Below, one piece after another: positions 1 through 12,202 of a stretch of DNA of 64,000 nt. The DNA comes from Strigamia acuminata (taxonomy: Eukaryota > Arthropoda > Chilopoda > Geophilomorpha > Linotaeniidae). A model generated the notes under the pieces. The model was not told the DNA's origin. It was given only the letters and a program-made list of their open reading frames with translations, and did no database searches. Where the stretch lies: positions 6,948,186-7,012,185 of the forward strand of contig OX442317.1 of NCBI GenBank assembly GCA_949358305.1, written 5' to 3'. Made by a program: the position numbers and the translations under genes. How positions within the stretch are numbered: the first letter of the stretch is position 1; each line of letters starts with the position of its first letter.

Positions 1-1168
1 TCAGTTTGTGCTCACCACACCTTACCTCAAACACACAAAACCAAACAGAGGGAAAGAAATCAGAGCATTTCTTTACAAAAAATGGCGACAACTGATCAAA
101 CCCCTTGAATAGACCCTTGAGGTTTTTCCCAGTGTTGGACTCGCTAACCAACAAGATTAGCCTCGCTAAAATTTCGCTTTTTCTCCAAAATTTACATTTC
201 GCTAATTGTCACTATCGCTTGGTTTGTTGAGCGGATGGTGATATAAAATGGTGATGTGCGCAGGATGAGAAATAAGCAGCCACACAATTTGAGGTAAAAC
301 ATACAATTAAATTTTTATTCCTAAACAGGAAATATGTAAATCAGTTCCCCTCCCTCAAGTAAGCACATAGACTTAACTCTCTTTTTTACCATGGTTACAT
401 ATAATTTGGTTTACACAAAAGCATTCTTACATATGTATACATTATTTCTATGGTTTCCAATTGTTTAGTATTGTATGAAGTAAGCCTCACATAACATTCA
501 ATATATTCAATATTTAAAACTTGCAATGTAAATAGCTAAAACAACTGATTTCACAAAATATAAACAATAATATTTTATCTAATAACTTTTAACGCAAATA
601 AATCAACTTTAAAAAAAAGAAAAACATTAAAATCTAATGTGGGCACAAGTTTACAACCCGTACTTAAACATTCCAAGTCTGCTCCACAACCCCCTGATCT
701 CTTGTCTGATATCCGCTTCCATTTCAACCGCAATATAAGCATGTAGGTCCATTCATAGCTTTCGATTTGAATGCTTCCAGATTTTTTCCCCTCTCTTTAT
801 TTCTTTTTCTCTGCTACCCTCTCCCCCTCCTCCCCCCGCTCTCTTCTCTCCTTCAAATGCATAGACTGTCAGCTTGTAGAAAGTTTCCTTTTACATACCG
901 TAGCGAGAAATCGACTCCCAACTTTTCAGCCCAACCATCCTGAGGTTGAATACAAAAATCGAAGTCTTAAGTAAAAGTGCTTGCTACACTGTCATTGTAA
1001 ACGATCCTATGCTGTCAACAAAAATGACATTCTGTACGCCTGAATATCCAAAATCAGCCAGAAAGCCATCTCCAGGGTAGACATGTCACTCAAGACGACT
1101 GAAGTTACCTAAAATGGGTTCCCAACACAACATCAATCCACTTTTATAATATGAGAATATAAGAATAT

Positions 1169-1195
1169 AAAAAAAAAAAAAAAAAAAAAAAAAAA
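1169..1195 (+). repeat. Poly-A tract
   Basis: About 27 consecutive A, in otherwise AT-rich sequence. No recognisable retrogene lies before it. Confidence 0.9.
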
Positions 1196-3690
1196 CCAAA
1201 ACAGATTTCAATTCTCTAAACTTAGTCCTAACTCCCTTAGCACTTAGGAAACCTCTTTTTTGTTTCCGCAAAGTGTATTCACCTACTCTCCCACAAAAAA
1301 AAAACAGTGGAAAGTGTTTACACCCCTTAAAACCAATTGTATAATTTAGAAATAATTTTTTTTGGTGTTTTTCCAAAGCATGACAAGACACTTTTATTTT
1401 CACTTCTGAATTTTCTGTCTTTTCTGCACTTTTTTCTTTTCATTTTACATTAAAGCGACCGAAATTTGCTCAATCGTTAGAAAGAAAAATGTGAAAACAA
1501 ATTCTAATCTGAAATGTGAAATTTGAAGGACATGTCAGATGGTTGTCTGGTTTGTCAACTTTTTGAAAAATGAAGTTTTCTCGGGAAGACAAATAGTATT
1601 GCTTCACCTCTCCAATGGAATTCCCATTATTTGACACTCGAGTTCAATTTTCAGTTAAAAGAAACCAATTAGATTAAAAAGTCAATTTCACCTCAAATCA
1701 AGCGCAATCTTTACTAAATTAATGACATTTTATCCTCGTCTGCTACGTAATTAACATGCAACTTCGGAACCTAGCTCTCATTAATTGTATGATGATGAAA
1801 AAATGGCGCATTATTAAAGAAGCAGTTTATTCTTAATCTCAGCTGCTACAAAAACAACTTAAAACTAATTCATAAGTCAGGTGCACTAAGTAGATTAACC
1901 AAAAAATTTACTATTTAAATAAACAAAAACAAAAACGCCAATTATATTTCTGTCATCATTTGTTTACTCGCTATACCGGATTTATATTCTAATCCACTTG
2001 ATCCCCAATAAAATACGACATCGTTCTAGTCAACTTCAAGTGAGTAATTTTATTATTTTGAAATTGCATCTGCGCATGCGTGTTTAAACGGTAGAAGAAC
2101 TACGAGAGGGCGAATTCGGTCCAGTAATAAGATTAACACGTTGCTCTTGATCTTTAACCTCCCCATTGATGTAACATAGGAGGTTTAGAACCACGTCCAC
2201 ATTGCATGTATTAGACGGAACAATAAGATACGGACAGGCTATTCGTCGACCCTAACTATTCACAAATGACCAGAATCGCAGCGGGTCCAAGAGTAAGTGA
2301 TTATTTGATTATTGCAATTACTGCGAGTGGCTAATCACGCATCATTTTGAAATATAATTAAACGTAATGGAAAGACGTAATTTCCATTGACGAAAATGTC
2401 AAAATTCCACAATGTATAAATTTAACTTATCCATATCTTATTTCCATACGAAAATAACAAATTTCACACCAACTTTCCATATTATTTCCATACTGTTTAA
2501 TGTTATATTTCGACAAAATCAAACACTTTTTGCGCACAAAAACACAAAAATGGCTATAATGACATCATTATTATTTCTAAAAATTGTGTAATCGTTGCAG
2601 ACCATCAAACCCATCAAACATTTTGAATAAAATGGAAAAATCCTGCTCCAATACTTTAAACGCATCCCTCCTTTAATTATCCAAACTAAAAGAGCTATAA
2701 AAATAAATGGGTTAGTTTAAACTAATCCTACAATTTAGGAATCTAAAACCCTCCAATGATAATTAAAAGCAAATATAAAAAAGGGAAAGCAAATCCAAGC
2801 GGAATTCTTATTTCATTTTAAGTAATTTACAGTCAAACCTGTAGGGATTTTCACCCGAGTTTTAAAAGTTGATGAAAAATAAACCGGATTTCTTTGGAAA
2901 TGATTGGTAAAAATTCGATAAAAGATTCAGCAAACACTCAAACCATTGACCTGAAGACCCAAAGTAAAAAGATAGTAAAACGCAAGACTTTAAATCGCTA
3001 AGCAGATGCTTTTCTGAACTTGGCACTTAGCTTCAGTAGGAAATGTCACTAGGAATCGATTGGATTCCACCTCGGCTTACCAGCATTACTTCACCACACT
3101 TTCAACTCCACTAATTACTTCAGGAATTTAAAATAAAAAATAAAAAAAAAATATTTTATTTTTTCAACCCCAAAAAAATTCCTTTAAATTAAATAAAAAA
3201 TAATTAAATGAGCAAACTTCCATCAAATTATTTTAAAAAAAATTATTATTACTATTATTATTATTATTTAAAAAAAAAAATTATAATTAGATCAAAAGTG
3301 TAAATGAAACGCATTACCTACATCGCTTAATTAATTTGACACGCTATTAAATTTTCAAGCGTATATTCAAACATTTTCTGCGCATTATTTTGCTAATGTC
3401 CACATTCACAGCACGTTTTCACACAGATATTGCTTGTTGTTACCAAACCCAAATTTACATCAGCATGCATACTAATATCAATTCAAGTGGCAATAAAAAC
3501 AAATTACACACAATAAATCTTGAAATACGCCAGAAAAATGTGCCGCAAATCCAAACCTGTTTACAACTAATTCCAGTTCAAATACCCATTTTACAATTTA
3601 CGAGCCCATAAATTTAAAAAAACACAATTATTGTCATTCATTAATTTTACTAATAATTCCTCCACTCGTTTTGTAAAATTCCTTCTTGCT

Positions 3691-3724
3691 TAAATAAATA
3701 AAAATAAATAAAAATAAATAAAAA
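3691..3724 (+). repeat. (AAATAAATAA)n simple repeat
   Basis: Three units of a 10-base A/T repeat. Confidence 0.85.
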
Positions 3725-3964
3725 CACTCCCCATTACACTAATAGCATACCATTACTTTTCCATTCTTTTTTGTGCAGCAAAAAACCCAATATCTGTTCT
3801 CAAAGACAACCTACTACCGTCTTCACCCGAATATAACAGGTTCGTGTTGCATTCGAATATAACACCATGGTGTTATATTACAACCAAAACCAACAACTTA
3901 AATTTTTCGATCGAACATTGTAGTAACTGTGAGAACCGAGTTGATTGAAGATTGAGCAACTATA

Positions 3965-4193
3965 CTCTTTCCGCACTCAAGAAGAGCCCTGGAAGCTGGA
4001 GCTGGGCTCCCATTGGCCTAGTCTGATTACTCAGAACTGTATATAGTTATAGCTGAAGTTCTACTACAAGGAAAAGTAGTTTCCTATAATGCATTTCTGG
4101 TGTTTTGGGTCTTTTTTATGTATCACTACACAAGTGATATGGCTTGGCCAATGGGAGCCAAGATTCCAGGGCTCTTCTTGAGTGCGGAAAGAG
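3965..4193. mobile_element. MITE of about 229 bp between TATA flanks
   Basis: CTCTTTCCGCACTCAAGAAG on the left is repeated exactly as an inverted copy on the right, and the match extends through AGCCCTGGA and CTCCCATTGGCC. Both sides are flanked by TATA (3961-3964 and 4194-4197). The TTGGCC subterminal block and an internal ACTACA...GTGTTTTGGG segment are shared with the 55.4 kb element. Confidence 0.75.
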
Positions 4194-4290
4194 TATACTG
4201 AGTTTTATTCTGCTGAATAATATTTGGGAAGGGTTGGTCAAAGTACAAGTACAAAGTACAGAGTTTGTTATTCGATATTAAAACAATGAG

Positions 4291-4416
4291 GCGATATTAT
4301 TCGATATAGCTGTCGATATTATTCGATATAGCTGGCGATATTATTCGATATAGCTGACGATATTATTCGATATAGCTGACGATATTATTCGATATAGCTG
4401 ACGATATTATTCGATA
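4291..4416 (+). repeat. 22-bp minisatellite, about 5.7 copies
   Basis: The unit GACGATATTATTCGATATAG plus CT is repeated head to tail with only one or two changes per copy. It sits inside the 3.8-4.8 kb TIR element and resembles that element's ATTCGA-rich ends, so it may have grown from them. Confidence 0.9.
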
Positions 4417-4797
4417 ATGCATTTAAACTAAACAAGCGATATAAAACGATATAAGGAATATTATTATTTAATTTCCACAGTAACATAACGTTTTTCGAAC
4501 AAATTTTGTAATAACATAACGTTTCTTGGCTGTACATGTATCTGAAATATTTTTAAAAGATTTTATAACTTCTCAGCAACCCAACAAGTCGTTTAACCTT
4601 TGATTCTTTGAAATTTCAACCTTTGAATTTGTGTACAAAATCTGAATAACACAGTACACACCATCGTGTTGTATTCGAATACAACAACAGGAGTCCTGTT
4701 ATATTCGAATTTTTTAACCACGTTTACAAATTCGTGTTTTTTGACAAAATCGAATAACTTATAACACCATCCTGTACTATTCGGGTGAAGACGGTAG

Positions 4798-6280
4798 TTT
4801 ACAGTACCACGTATATTTCCAAATTTTATTCTGTCGAGACTCATGGTCCATTCTACGAGCAGTGTAGTGATGAAGATGGATCTGTTACTTCTCGAGTATC
4901 AAAAGAAAACACACCGAACATTATTGAAAAAATAATGAGACAATGATGTTGGAAACTACTCCCACAATCTTTCGTCCCAATACAATACTTTGTTGACATT
5001 AGCAATAGAAAGATCAATCAAACGGAAACAAACTTGCTGGTGAGTGATTATTGTACTCACAAGTCAGCTGTAATTGTATCATTCATGATACTTGACCAGT
5101 CTTCGAACTCCTAACTTCCGTTCTTAATTAAAACATTCTTGGCAAATATTTTCCAAATGTTTTGGCAGCACAACACAATAATTGCTTTGATACTATGTTT
5201 TGGCATCCACTACAACTTATAAACAGCATAATCTATTAAACACATAAAGGATGGCTCAAACAACTTGCACCACTGTTTTTCTCACACACACAAGCCTAAC
5301 TTGTGAAGTAGCCATTTTGAATTTGGTTATAAAAACTAAAACCAGACATAAACCACTAGAAAACCATTTTAAAAACACTCATTCATAAAGTCTTGTTTAA
5401 AGTTAAGTACACACAGCTTTTCTAGGGCCAAATATTCCGGCAATCGAATTCAGCACGTGTTATAATTACAAATGGCGACCACTTTAAAAAATATATTTTA
5501 GTTTAATTGTGCAGGTATTATTTTTTAAATTAATAATTAATAATAAACAATAAAATAAATTAATCCAAACATTTTTACTATTATCTGTCTTTGTAACCAG
5601 TATCCACCTCCATCTTGTGTATGACCAGTCACGATCCAACGCATTAACGCAATGCTTTCTGGGTACTCAGAATTTGTTCGTGCACGGAAAAATTCAATTG
5701 TGCACCATCACTGCCGGAAAGAATAGAATTCCGATCGCCAGAAAGTTTCCGATCGTGTGCGACCAGAACATTTTACCAAGACCTAATTTTTAATAATCCC
5801 ACAGAAATTAATCAAGAACCTTCAATCTTTTAAAACCACTGTTACAAATAAGCTACAAAAACGTTTTCTGCATTTTCTTGATAAAAAAATTTCTATTCCC
5901 TTCATGTTCACAGTATAGAAATGAAAATAATCTCATTTTTAAAGCAATCATCACAAAACGCAGTTGTAAACATTTCAAACTCATTGAAAGAACACTAGAA
6001 AACACAGCAGTGATCGAAATCCTCAAAATGTTATTATATTTCAACAAATCACATTTTTACATCCACCGAAAGCCCTAAAAGTAAAAAGCAATATAACACT
6101 AACCTCGTAAAAGATGAACTTTCAATAGCCTTCAACTCATCCTTCATTTTATATATTACCATGCAAACTTTTTTTTTCCGGGACAACACAATATGCAGCA
6201 AGCTGTACACACGAACCATCAATTTTTTTGCTTACCTCTCGCACCGCAGCGCTATCTCGTATCGATCCCAGACCCTCGCC
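4798..6280. other. No gene recognised before the candidate exon
   Basis: AT-rich, with a GC-richer part at 5590-5760 that I could not assign. No clear repeat family was found. Confidence 0.55.
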
Positions 6281-6320
6281 TATATATAGCGAGCATTGCT
6301 TGGTTAGGAGTATCTTCACT
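6281..6320 (+). promoter_or_regulatory. Candidate core promoter (TATA box and start region)
   Basis: TATATATA at 6281-6288 is set in a locally GC-richer patch (CCTCGCC before, GCGAGC after). About 30 bases further is GTATCTTCACTT, containing a TCA that could serve as an initiator, although the 35-37 bp spacing is slightly long. The case rests on position: just downstream are a leader, an ATG and a strong splice donor. Confidence 0.3.
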
Positions 6321-6422
6321 TGCTGAAGAGCAGCAGCAGCAGCGCGTGCTATGAGGAATGTGCTCGCGTATACACCCACTATGTAATGTTCTCTACGAAA
6401 ACTGGATAAGAAAACTTTGAAG

Positions 6423-6486
6423 ATGATTTTCATTATCAAGTGGAAAGCAGTCACCAATGTTTGTTTCTCCATCTTTCTCATTACAG
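6423..6486 (+). CDS. Candidate first coding exon with signal-peptide-like N-terminus (partial)
   Basis: ATG at 6423 opens 21 codons plus one base: a short part with two lysines, then a hydrophobic core (VCFSIFLIT). The exon stops at CAG|GTAAGT, a perfect 9-base donor. The resulting phase-1 intron is common after signal-peptide exons. Upstream lie a TATA box and a GC-rich leader with a (CAG)n run; the leader also holds several upstream ATGs with short frames, which counts against efficient use of this start. No downstream exon was recognised in the remaining 57 kb. It may instead be intronic sequence in which the pyrimidine-rich stretch before the CAG is a splice acceptor. No protein family can be named. 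Confidence 0.25.
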
Positions 6487-9400
6487 GTAAGTGCACGCTT
6501 TCCTCTTTCTACTTTCCTCGGACGTAATCGCCCATAATTTTTTTGGGTGGACAACAGAGACAATTTCTTTTTCTCTTTTTCTTAGAAAAAAATTTAATAA
6601 TAAAAAAAAAAAAAATTTGCTACAAATTACCCAAACCAAAACATATTGCAACGTGTTGAAATTTTTATTTTAAGGTCAAAACGTCGAAAACATATTTTAA
6701 AAATCTAAAATTTTAAATTAAAAATAAATAAATAGTTTCTCCAATCACTTTAAAACCCAAAGACAAAAAAAAATCGTTACCAATTATAATTATTTCCCTT
6801 CCGCTTGAATTTCCATTTTTCATTAAATTAAATTAAATTTTAGCACCATCCACTGTAAACTCGATTTCTACATTTCCTAAACCCGAAAATAATCATTCGC
6901 CAACCAATGAAGTCATCGCAATTAATCACATTTCAAACAAACACTACCTGAACTGAATTATTTACACACCATACACACACACAAACCTCCAGCTAACAAA
7001 AAACACTCAACCACCCGACCACAGTCCATTCAACACAACCCATCAATTATTTACCCTTTCCCAGATTACTTCTTACATGACACACATTTCTCCACAACAA
7101 AATAATCCATATAGGTTGTTGTACCCATAAAACACCATACACACCCAAAAAAAAACAAAAAAAAAAACAAATAAAATAAATAAATGTAATAACAAAAAAA
7201 AAATGAAAAACACCAATTCAATCAACCCCCGCACCCCACCCCGCGGTTTGCTAAACATATCTGGCTGATTGTCATGTATCAACAAATCTGGCGCGCGCAG
7301 TCCCGCCCAACAAGTCACTGCTCCAACGCATTTGCTACACATTTGTATTGACCCAGTGATCATAAACCACGCTCCCCTTTTGTCCATAGTAGGAGCAGAG
7401 CTTGCTTCTCATTGATTATTGCATTGGCAAGTTCCACAAGTCAATAGAAGACAGATGCGATAATGCTCTGATCGTTTCTACGATAAAACCCCATTGAGAT
7501 TCTCCTTTTCCCATCAATACCGCACAAACACAAAAATCAAAAAAAAAGAAAAAAAATATGCTAAAATCTTTTTTTATACATTTTTTATTTCTATTTAATG
7601 AGGGGGATTAAGGTGTTTGAGCTTTGGGTAATTAGTACCTCTCAAAAATGTTGCCAACAACAAATCATGTAATTTAATCAAAGCTGCAAGCAATCGAATC
7701 AATCTGACTAGATGTCAATATAAATTAGCAATGTCATTAAGATCATTAACAAGCCAACCCTAAGCTAAACTGACTAATGGATGAATGAATTAAATTATTG
7801 GTAAAGAAGTGTGAGCATCGTTAATACCAAGCCAAATATTGGTTCGAGCCTTTTTGCCTCGACTCAACCTTCCGGTAATCATTAGTCGTAATTAATTTTA
7901 TTTTATTACTTGAAATTGAGAAGTGCAGCCCCTGGGCTTTGCTGCTTAGCACCCATAAAAATATGTAATGTAATGACATTTTATGAAATTCTTTTCACTG
8001 GATTTTGGCATTAAAGCAACAATCACGAGTCGATTATTGCAATATCATTAAAAACTCTCAAGGTAAAAAGACTATTAAAAAATCACAAATAAACGACTTT
8101 CCCCTCCCCTCCACTCAAAACTTTAATATTACCCCCTTAAGTGCATCCGAAGAAGAAAGTTTAACGGTCACGTGTCTAACGAACGATGATACGCCATGTT
8201 TTTTCCCTCTTTAATTTATCTATCGCATCGTTGCAACATCAGCTTAAATCGCCTACCGGTATTCCATACTCTAATCCACGTCATCAAAATTATTTTATAG
8301 CAAATTGTTTAATAGCATTTCACTGTATAACGTATTTTAATAGTGTTAGCAGATTTATTTTTGATTAACGAGTTTCGATTAAGTAGGATTATAGTCTTTT
8401 AAGTTAGTCACAAAATTGTCCTTTAGGGTTAAATTTATGATGTAATGGAAATGCGCGAATTGGTGCAGGTTCGCAGAGATTCTTTTAGAGGACACCGTCA
8501 GTCTCGGGCTTCAGGTGTTAGAACACTCTAGGTCCCTTTTGTACAACTGTTATTTTTAGTGGAAGATCTTTTGCCTTACCAACTAGGTTTTGTAGTTTAA
8601 AAGAACTTAAGCAGTCTGGTTCTGTTCTGGCAGGGGCAGGAGAATGCCAGGCATGCATATGGAGACCCGCGGAGTGGTTGAAAACACTGTTGATCTAAAA
8701 TGTGCTTTGCCAATACTATTTAGCACTGACTAAGTGAAGAGAAGTGACATTGTCACCTAGAGATGATGGTGTCAAGATGAGATCCAGGTAACAAGTGACA
8801 AATAGATCCAATAAAGTAGAAATAATGTATGTGCAAATCCTGCGCAAGAATAGATTAAAGAGAAATGCCTAAATGCATGACCGTGACAAGTTTACAACCC
8901 AATTTCATTGTGAATTGCCATCGGTGAAAATAATGGTAACAATTTTTTCTATACACTTTATGTTTATATAATATTATAATCCAAAAATCCACACGAGGTC
9001 CTAATCTAACCAAGCAGAAGAGTGACTTGTGATTGTCGAACTGAAAATGTCTTTCTTGTGTAAATTTAAAGGTGAGCGACTACAAAAATCGCGTTCACTT
9101 TGCCTCACGTCCTAGCTATCACCGTATAATTGGTAGTTTTCAGTCAAATAACGTTAGGTGGCGCATTAGACTCGTTATCTGGTTTAAAACTCAACCGATT
9201 CGCTATTAGCAAGTTTGCTGCCCGTTAATGACATTAAACACTTGCGACACAATGCTTCTCTAATCGAATTGCTAACACATTACGCATTTGCAAAGTCGAA
9301 AAGTAATTCACCACAATGTGAAATTAATGGGAAATCAATTGACAAATTTTTCCTACTCAATTTAAGGCAAACGACCAATATTCAGGTCAGTTTTTCAATT

Positions 9401-9742
9401 ACAAATTCAAGCAAATAGAAATTCCCCGCCGAGTCATTGGCTCAGAGACGAGTCACTGCTAAAGTATTTGCTGGGGCTTTCTTGCAAACTGAAAGGTGTC
9501 TTCTGGGATAGCAAAGGCTGCGCTTTAACCTTATTTGGTGGAACCTTTTTGGTCAGGTGATATGATGAAACACCAACTTGCCTCCCAAACGTACAAAATT
9601 TAGCTCCAAAATTTGACAAACACTAGTGAATAGTCCAAGTTCCATTAACATGTTTCTTTAAAGTAAAAAATGACACGCACGGTAGGAATTTTCTTCTTTC
9701 CTCTCGAGTGACGAGTTAATCAATTACAATTTATTTGGAATT
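6487..9742. other. Candidate first intron; no exon recognised
   Basis: A/T-rich runs at 6590-6850 and 7140-7200, a GC-rich patch at 7220-7340 and a CTCF-core-like site at 9152. No frame resembles a known family. Confidence 0.5.
9152..9164 (+). promoter_or_regulatory. CTCF-core-like site
   Basis: CGTTAGGTGGCGC contains the nine-base AGGTGGCGC core favoured by animal CTCF. The upstream half of the consensus matches poorly. It is GC-rich against an AT-rich background. Confidence 0.3.
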
Positions 9743-9889
9743 ACCCATATGGTACAAAAATACATTCCCAATATTATTATTCGTCAAATTTGAACGCATT
9801 TCCAAATGCCCTTTTTAATTGGATTACAAAATGCGATACTTAATGTACAAAGCAATATATTGTACAAATATATTTTTCAACCATATATC
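9743..9889. repeat. CCATATGG-family palindromic repeat, short copy
   Basis: Left end ACCCATATGGTACAAAAATA; right end, read in reverse, TATATGGTTGAAAAATATAT. The interior has the family's ACATT, TTTGAACGCATTT and AAATGCGATACTTAATGTAC blocks. It appears to be an internally deleted copy of the element seen complete at 18.9 and 53.7 kb. Confidence 0.6.
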
Positions 9890-10264
9890 ATTTTAATTTG
9901 TTTAAACTAAAATTCAATTGGTATCATCACGAATGAGATTCTAAATGGAGTCCTCATGCACTTGGTGGATTTCAAACAGAAAGTATCCAATATTAAAAAC
10001 CTTCTGGCAGCTATAAATAACGCAATATTTCGATCAATCGACATACATGGCATCCGAACAGATGCAGATCAAGCACAGCCCGCTATTAAACATCTAGAGC
10101 AAGTTCCTCTTGGTGAAGTGCAAAATAAACAGAAATACACAAATTTAACAGCATCGCCATAATGCGCTCTCGCTCGGCGAAACGAGACGGGAACGAGCGA
10201 ACGATCCTACATTTTATGTTGCAAAGTGATGCCGAGAAGACTTGTCATTGTAATTAAAACTTTT

Positions 10265-10428
10265 GGTGGCACAGCGGTTATCTCATAATATAAGCAGAGA
10301 TTGCGTACGCATGTTCGAGACTTAACGATTGCCACGTCATTTAAGCGGCACAATTTATCACGTAGTACAAAATTCTCACAATTTTTATAATTTTTATAAT
10401 TTTTATAATTTTTATAATTTTTATAATT
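10265..10428 (+). repeat. Diverged tRNA-derived SINE-like element with 9-bp tail repeat
   Basis: TGGCACAGCGG at 10267 fits the Pol III A box and GTTCGAGAC at 10313 fits the B box, 46 bases downstream. The ends of the tRNA-like part (GTGGCAC and TTGCCACG) are complementary, as in an acceptor stem. About 35 bases later comes a 9-bp tandem repeat (AATTTTTAT, about five copies, roughly 10378-10428), a usual kind of SINE tail. No target duplication was found and there is only one copy here. Confidence 0.45.
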
Positions 10429-11588
10429 CAACAATCGATCCATACGCGAATAGAATTTGGCAATCAAATAATCTCCCCGGCCAATTTTCCCGAATCACGT
10501 TAATAAAACATCTAAGGATATTTCTAATCTTTCGTATCCGCTGGCTTAAATTTAATTATGTGTTGCATTATGTTTAACCAGGCTTTTATTTGCAACCCAC
10601 GCAAATCGTGTCTCGAGGGAAAGCGCCTCACAATTTCAAGAACACGGTGATGACAGATCTGTGAAGATAATTAATTTACAAGTCTTGCCTAAATCCCTCC
10701 CATCAAGCTCTAATTTGTACCTTTTTTCCCTTCCTTTTTATAGATTAATTTTTCGATATCACACATAACTTTCCTAAAATAAATCTTCAACAAGCGTGCT
10801 TAAGCGTTTCTACACAAACCAAAACAAAAATTGTTTACGCTCACAAATTTCGTATTAATAAAACAATCATTTCACTCGTCTTCCTGTATTGAGTTTCTGT
10901 AAATATAAAACTTAAAAACACATGCCAACCCTTCAAAACAATATTTGCCGGATTTAACCCATCATCCTGAAAGCGTATACATAATGAAACAACCGGATAT
11001 ATTTCTCGACAACATTCTCAGAGCAGAATTGTCAAAGTGTGTTGCTTGTTAAAATTATCCATTCATTGGTCTAAAATATTCTGCTTCTTTAGTTCACTAC
11101 AAAAAAATGTCTAGTTGTCCAATACCGTGATCCTTAAACAACCTGTCATCTCTTATCATCCCCTCACATCCTTTCCTTTAGTTGTGTTATCTCATTATCA
11201 AATAACCATGTCAGAAACCTAGGCGAGATAGACATCACACTCAACAACAACACAAAAAAACTTTAGAGTACTGTTGAGTGCAAAAGAGTATGAAAGATTT
11301 TTTTTTTAGCCTTTGTAGATAATAAAATTAGATTAGATGTTTGAACAAAAATTCTGCTTTTATTTTGTTCAAAACCTTCGTAGCCTATTTTAGGTCTGTA
11401 AATTTATTTTATTTTTTATTTTATTTTATTTTTTTTTTGCATTTTGGCAGTTCCAGCTTAAGGCCAGGTTAAGCTTCACTGCAATGTTTCAGCAAAATCA
11501 CTTCTGTTTGTGTCAATCCCCAACAGTATGTGGCATAATGCCATCTGCAAACACCAAAGCAAGTTGCACTGCCCATTGTACAGTTTGA

Positions 11589-11967
11589 GCCCGGTATCTT
11601 GATGCCAAATTCATCCTGCGCACCACATCCTGCCCAGATGATTTACTAATTCCAGTCGTTATTTAGCACTATCAAACCTAACGGTTAGTTTACAATGCTG
11701 CGAATTGTTGTTCACAATTATGCGAAGTGCAGAAAATCGGTGGTGCAATATTTCACGCGTAAATTGTAAATTCTGCTAAGATATGAAGCAAAATATTAAT
11801 TGTATGAATAACAAATAAATGATGTTATTTATAAACAACAATAAATTTATTAACAATAGTAATTGACAGCATGGTACCGAAATTTGTGCACCAAGCTTGA
11901 CAAACGCCATGTTAAATGCATGCGCAGAATGTGATGCTCAGTTTGAATCTGGCATCAAGATACCCAA
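11589..11967. mobile_element. CCCGGTATCTTGATGCC-type MITE, copy 1 (379 bp)
   Basis: The left end GCCCGGTATCTTGATGCCAA is mirrored by the right end (reverse complement TTGGGTATCTTGATGCCAGA), with homology continuing into the CTGCGCA block. The interior AAACAACAATAAA...CAGCATG...AAGCTTGACAA is shared with the copy at 57.2 kb. No open frame of note. Confidence 0.75.
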
Positions 11968-12177
11968 CTATCTAGTTTCTTCCTAATAATCGCTGATAAA
12001 ATAAGTATAACCAAAACTGTAAACAAAAATATCCCAGTCATTAGTCACTGACATATTGTGGCACAGCAACCCGATGTAACAATCATTGTGCATCACCATT
12101 CAAAACAACAAAGTCAGAACTGCAAGATAACACAACATATCAACTGAAATAAATAAAGCGTGAATTGTTTTGAAGAT

Positions 12178-12202
12178 AAAAAAAAAAAAAAAAAAAAAAA
12201 AA
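12178..12202 (+). repeat. Poly-A tract
   Basis: About 25 A. The preceding 100 bases are not recognisable as a retroposed gene. Confidence 0.9.

Larger units (their letters stand above)
1..3813. other. No gene recognised; AT-rich single-copy-like DNA
   Basis: Poly-A at 1169 and simple A/T repeats near 3140-3270 and 3691. A GC-richer patch at 2070-2290 (ACGAGAGGGCGAATTCGGTC) has no recognisable product. Short open frames look random. Confidence 0.6.
3814..4797. mobile_element. TIR element of about 984 bp with internal minisatellite and a nested MITE
   Basis: The left end CTACCGTCTTCACCCGAATA and the right end (reverse complement CTACCGTCTTCACCCGAATA) are identical over 20 bases, with a shared CAGG soon after. 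Sequence near both ends is rich in ATTCGAATATAACA-type motifs. It holds a MITE (3965-4193) and a 22-bp minisatellite (4291-4416). No transposase-like frame is present. The target duplication is not obvious. Confidence 0.75.

Noticed and set aside
1-60. Minus-strand donor-like TTGAG|GTAAG at about 25
   Set aside because: A lone donor match with no coding sequence before it; expected at this frequency by chance.
1086-1403. 105-codon minus-strand frame with a run of Phe
   Set aside because: The Phe run is the poly-A tract at 1169; no protein-like content.
2266-2300. ATG followed by nine codons and GTAAGT
   Set aside because: No promoter-like or leader sequence, donor context AGA|GTAAGT is weaker, and the peptide is too short to judge.
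4291-4416. Possible CRISPR-like array
   Set aside because: The 22-bp units abut with no unique spacers, and the setting is eukaryotic; it is a minisatellite.
6149-6496. 115-codon minus-strand frame over the candidate exon
   Set aside because: No recognisable domain. The TATA box, ATG and splice donor are all on the plus strand.
7799-7856. A-box-like TGGTAAAGAAG and B-box-like GGTTCGAGCC followed by TTTTT
   Set aside because: No acceptor, D or anticodon stems can be paired; degenerate Pol III boxes arise by chance.
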